22,077 nucleotides of DNA from EX4572-165 sp964581795 (GTDB taxonomy: Archaea > Thermoplasmatota > E2 > DHVEG-1): positions 1 to 22,077 of the forward strand of contig CAZOPW010000042.1 of NCBI GenBank assembly GCA_964581795.1. Direction: 5' to 3'. Of this stretch, positions 22,050 to 22,077 are shown piece after piece. The notes beneath the pieces were generated by a model that saw nothing but the letters and a program-made list of their open reading frames with translations, searched no databases and had not been told where the DNA came from. The position numbers and the translations under genes are program-made. Positions within the stretch are counted from its first letter, which is position 1; each line of letters starts with the position of its first letter.

Positions 22050-22077
22050 GCGTATTCTCCAAGATTTTCAAAGTTAT

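Overview
The window reads as archaeal chromosome, most likely an uncultured Thermoplasmatota-type euryarchaeon of low GC content. The evidence is a transcription factor B gene, TATA-like boxes followed by very short leaders or good Shine-Dalgarno motifs, archaeal families (DUF357, DUF996, a SAM hydroxide adenosyltransferase, a short-form ThiC), and a secretome of beta-helix, C25-peptidase and PGF-pre-PGF proteins. The lineage is inferred from gene content. A run of exactly 100 N flanked by two identical 55-bp sequences shows that this is a draft, probably metagenomic, assembly.

Layout. Positions 1-4310 are accessory: the start of an acidic protein on the minus strand, a long AT-rich stretch with a decayed-looking reading frame, a secreted beta-helix gene broken by a stop and a frameshift, a small membrane protein, an overlapping pair of ArsR-like regulator and small membrane/coiled-coil protein (minus), another decayed-looking frame, and a ribbon-helix-helix/MazF-like toxin-antitoxin pair. 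Positions 4370-7320 look like a stress or cold-adaptation block on the plus strand: a cold-shock domain protein with a long leader, a TFB, a DEAD-box RNA helicase and a tiny Cys-rich protein. Positions 7320-8120 hold only very small or decayed frames. A DUF996 membrane protein and a secreted C25 (gingipain-like) protease follow.

Positions 10900-16100 carry metabolism and sensing: a tiny conserved basic protein and thiC on the minus strand, then, divergently, a stand-alone RAM (Lrp/AsnC ligand-binding) protein overlapping by 4 nt a ten-helix DMT-type transporter that carries its own C-terminal RAM domain. This pair is the best candidate here for an undescribed system: a membrane permease with a covalent small-molecule sensor and a matching soluble subunit. 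purF and a small winged-helix protein follow, ending at a hairpin/oligo-T terminator.

Positions 16300-22077 hold a zinc-ribbon protein (minus), a SAM hydroxide adenosyltransferase with a 14-bp palindrome in its promoter, DUF357 (minus), a repeat-rich acidic PGF-pre-PGF surface protein interrupted by the assembly gap, a histidine kinase and single-domain response regulator in an overlapping operon (minus), and a VIT1/CCC1-type membrane protein (minus). No tRNA, rRNA, CRISPR array or insertion sequence was recognised.
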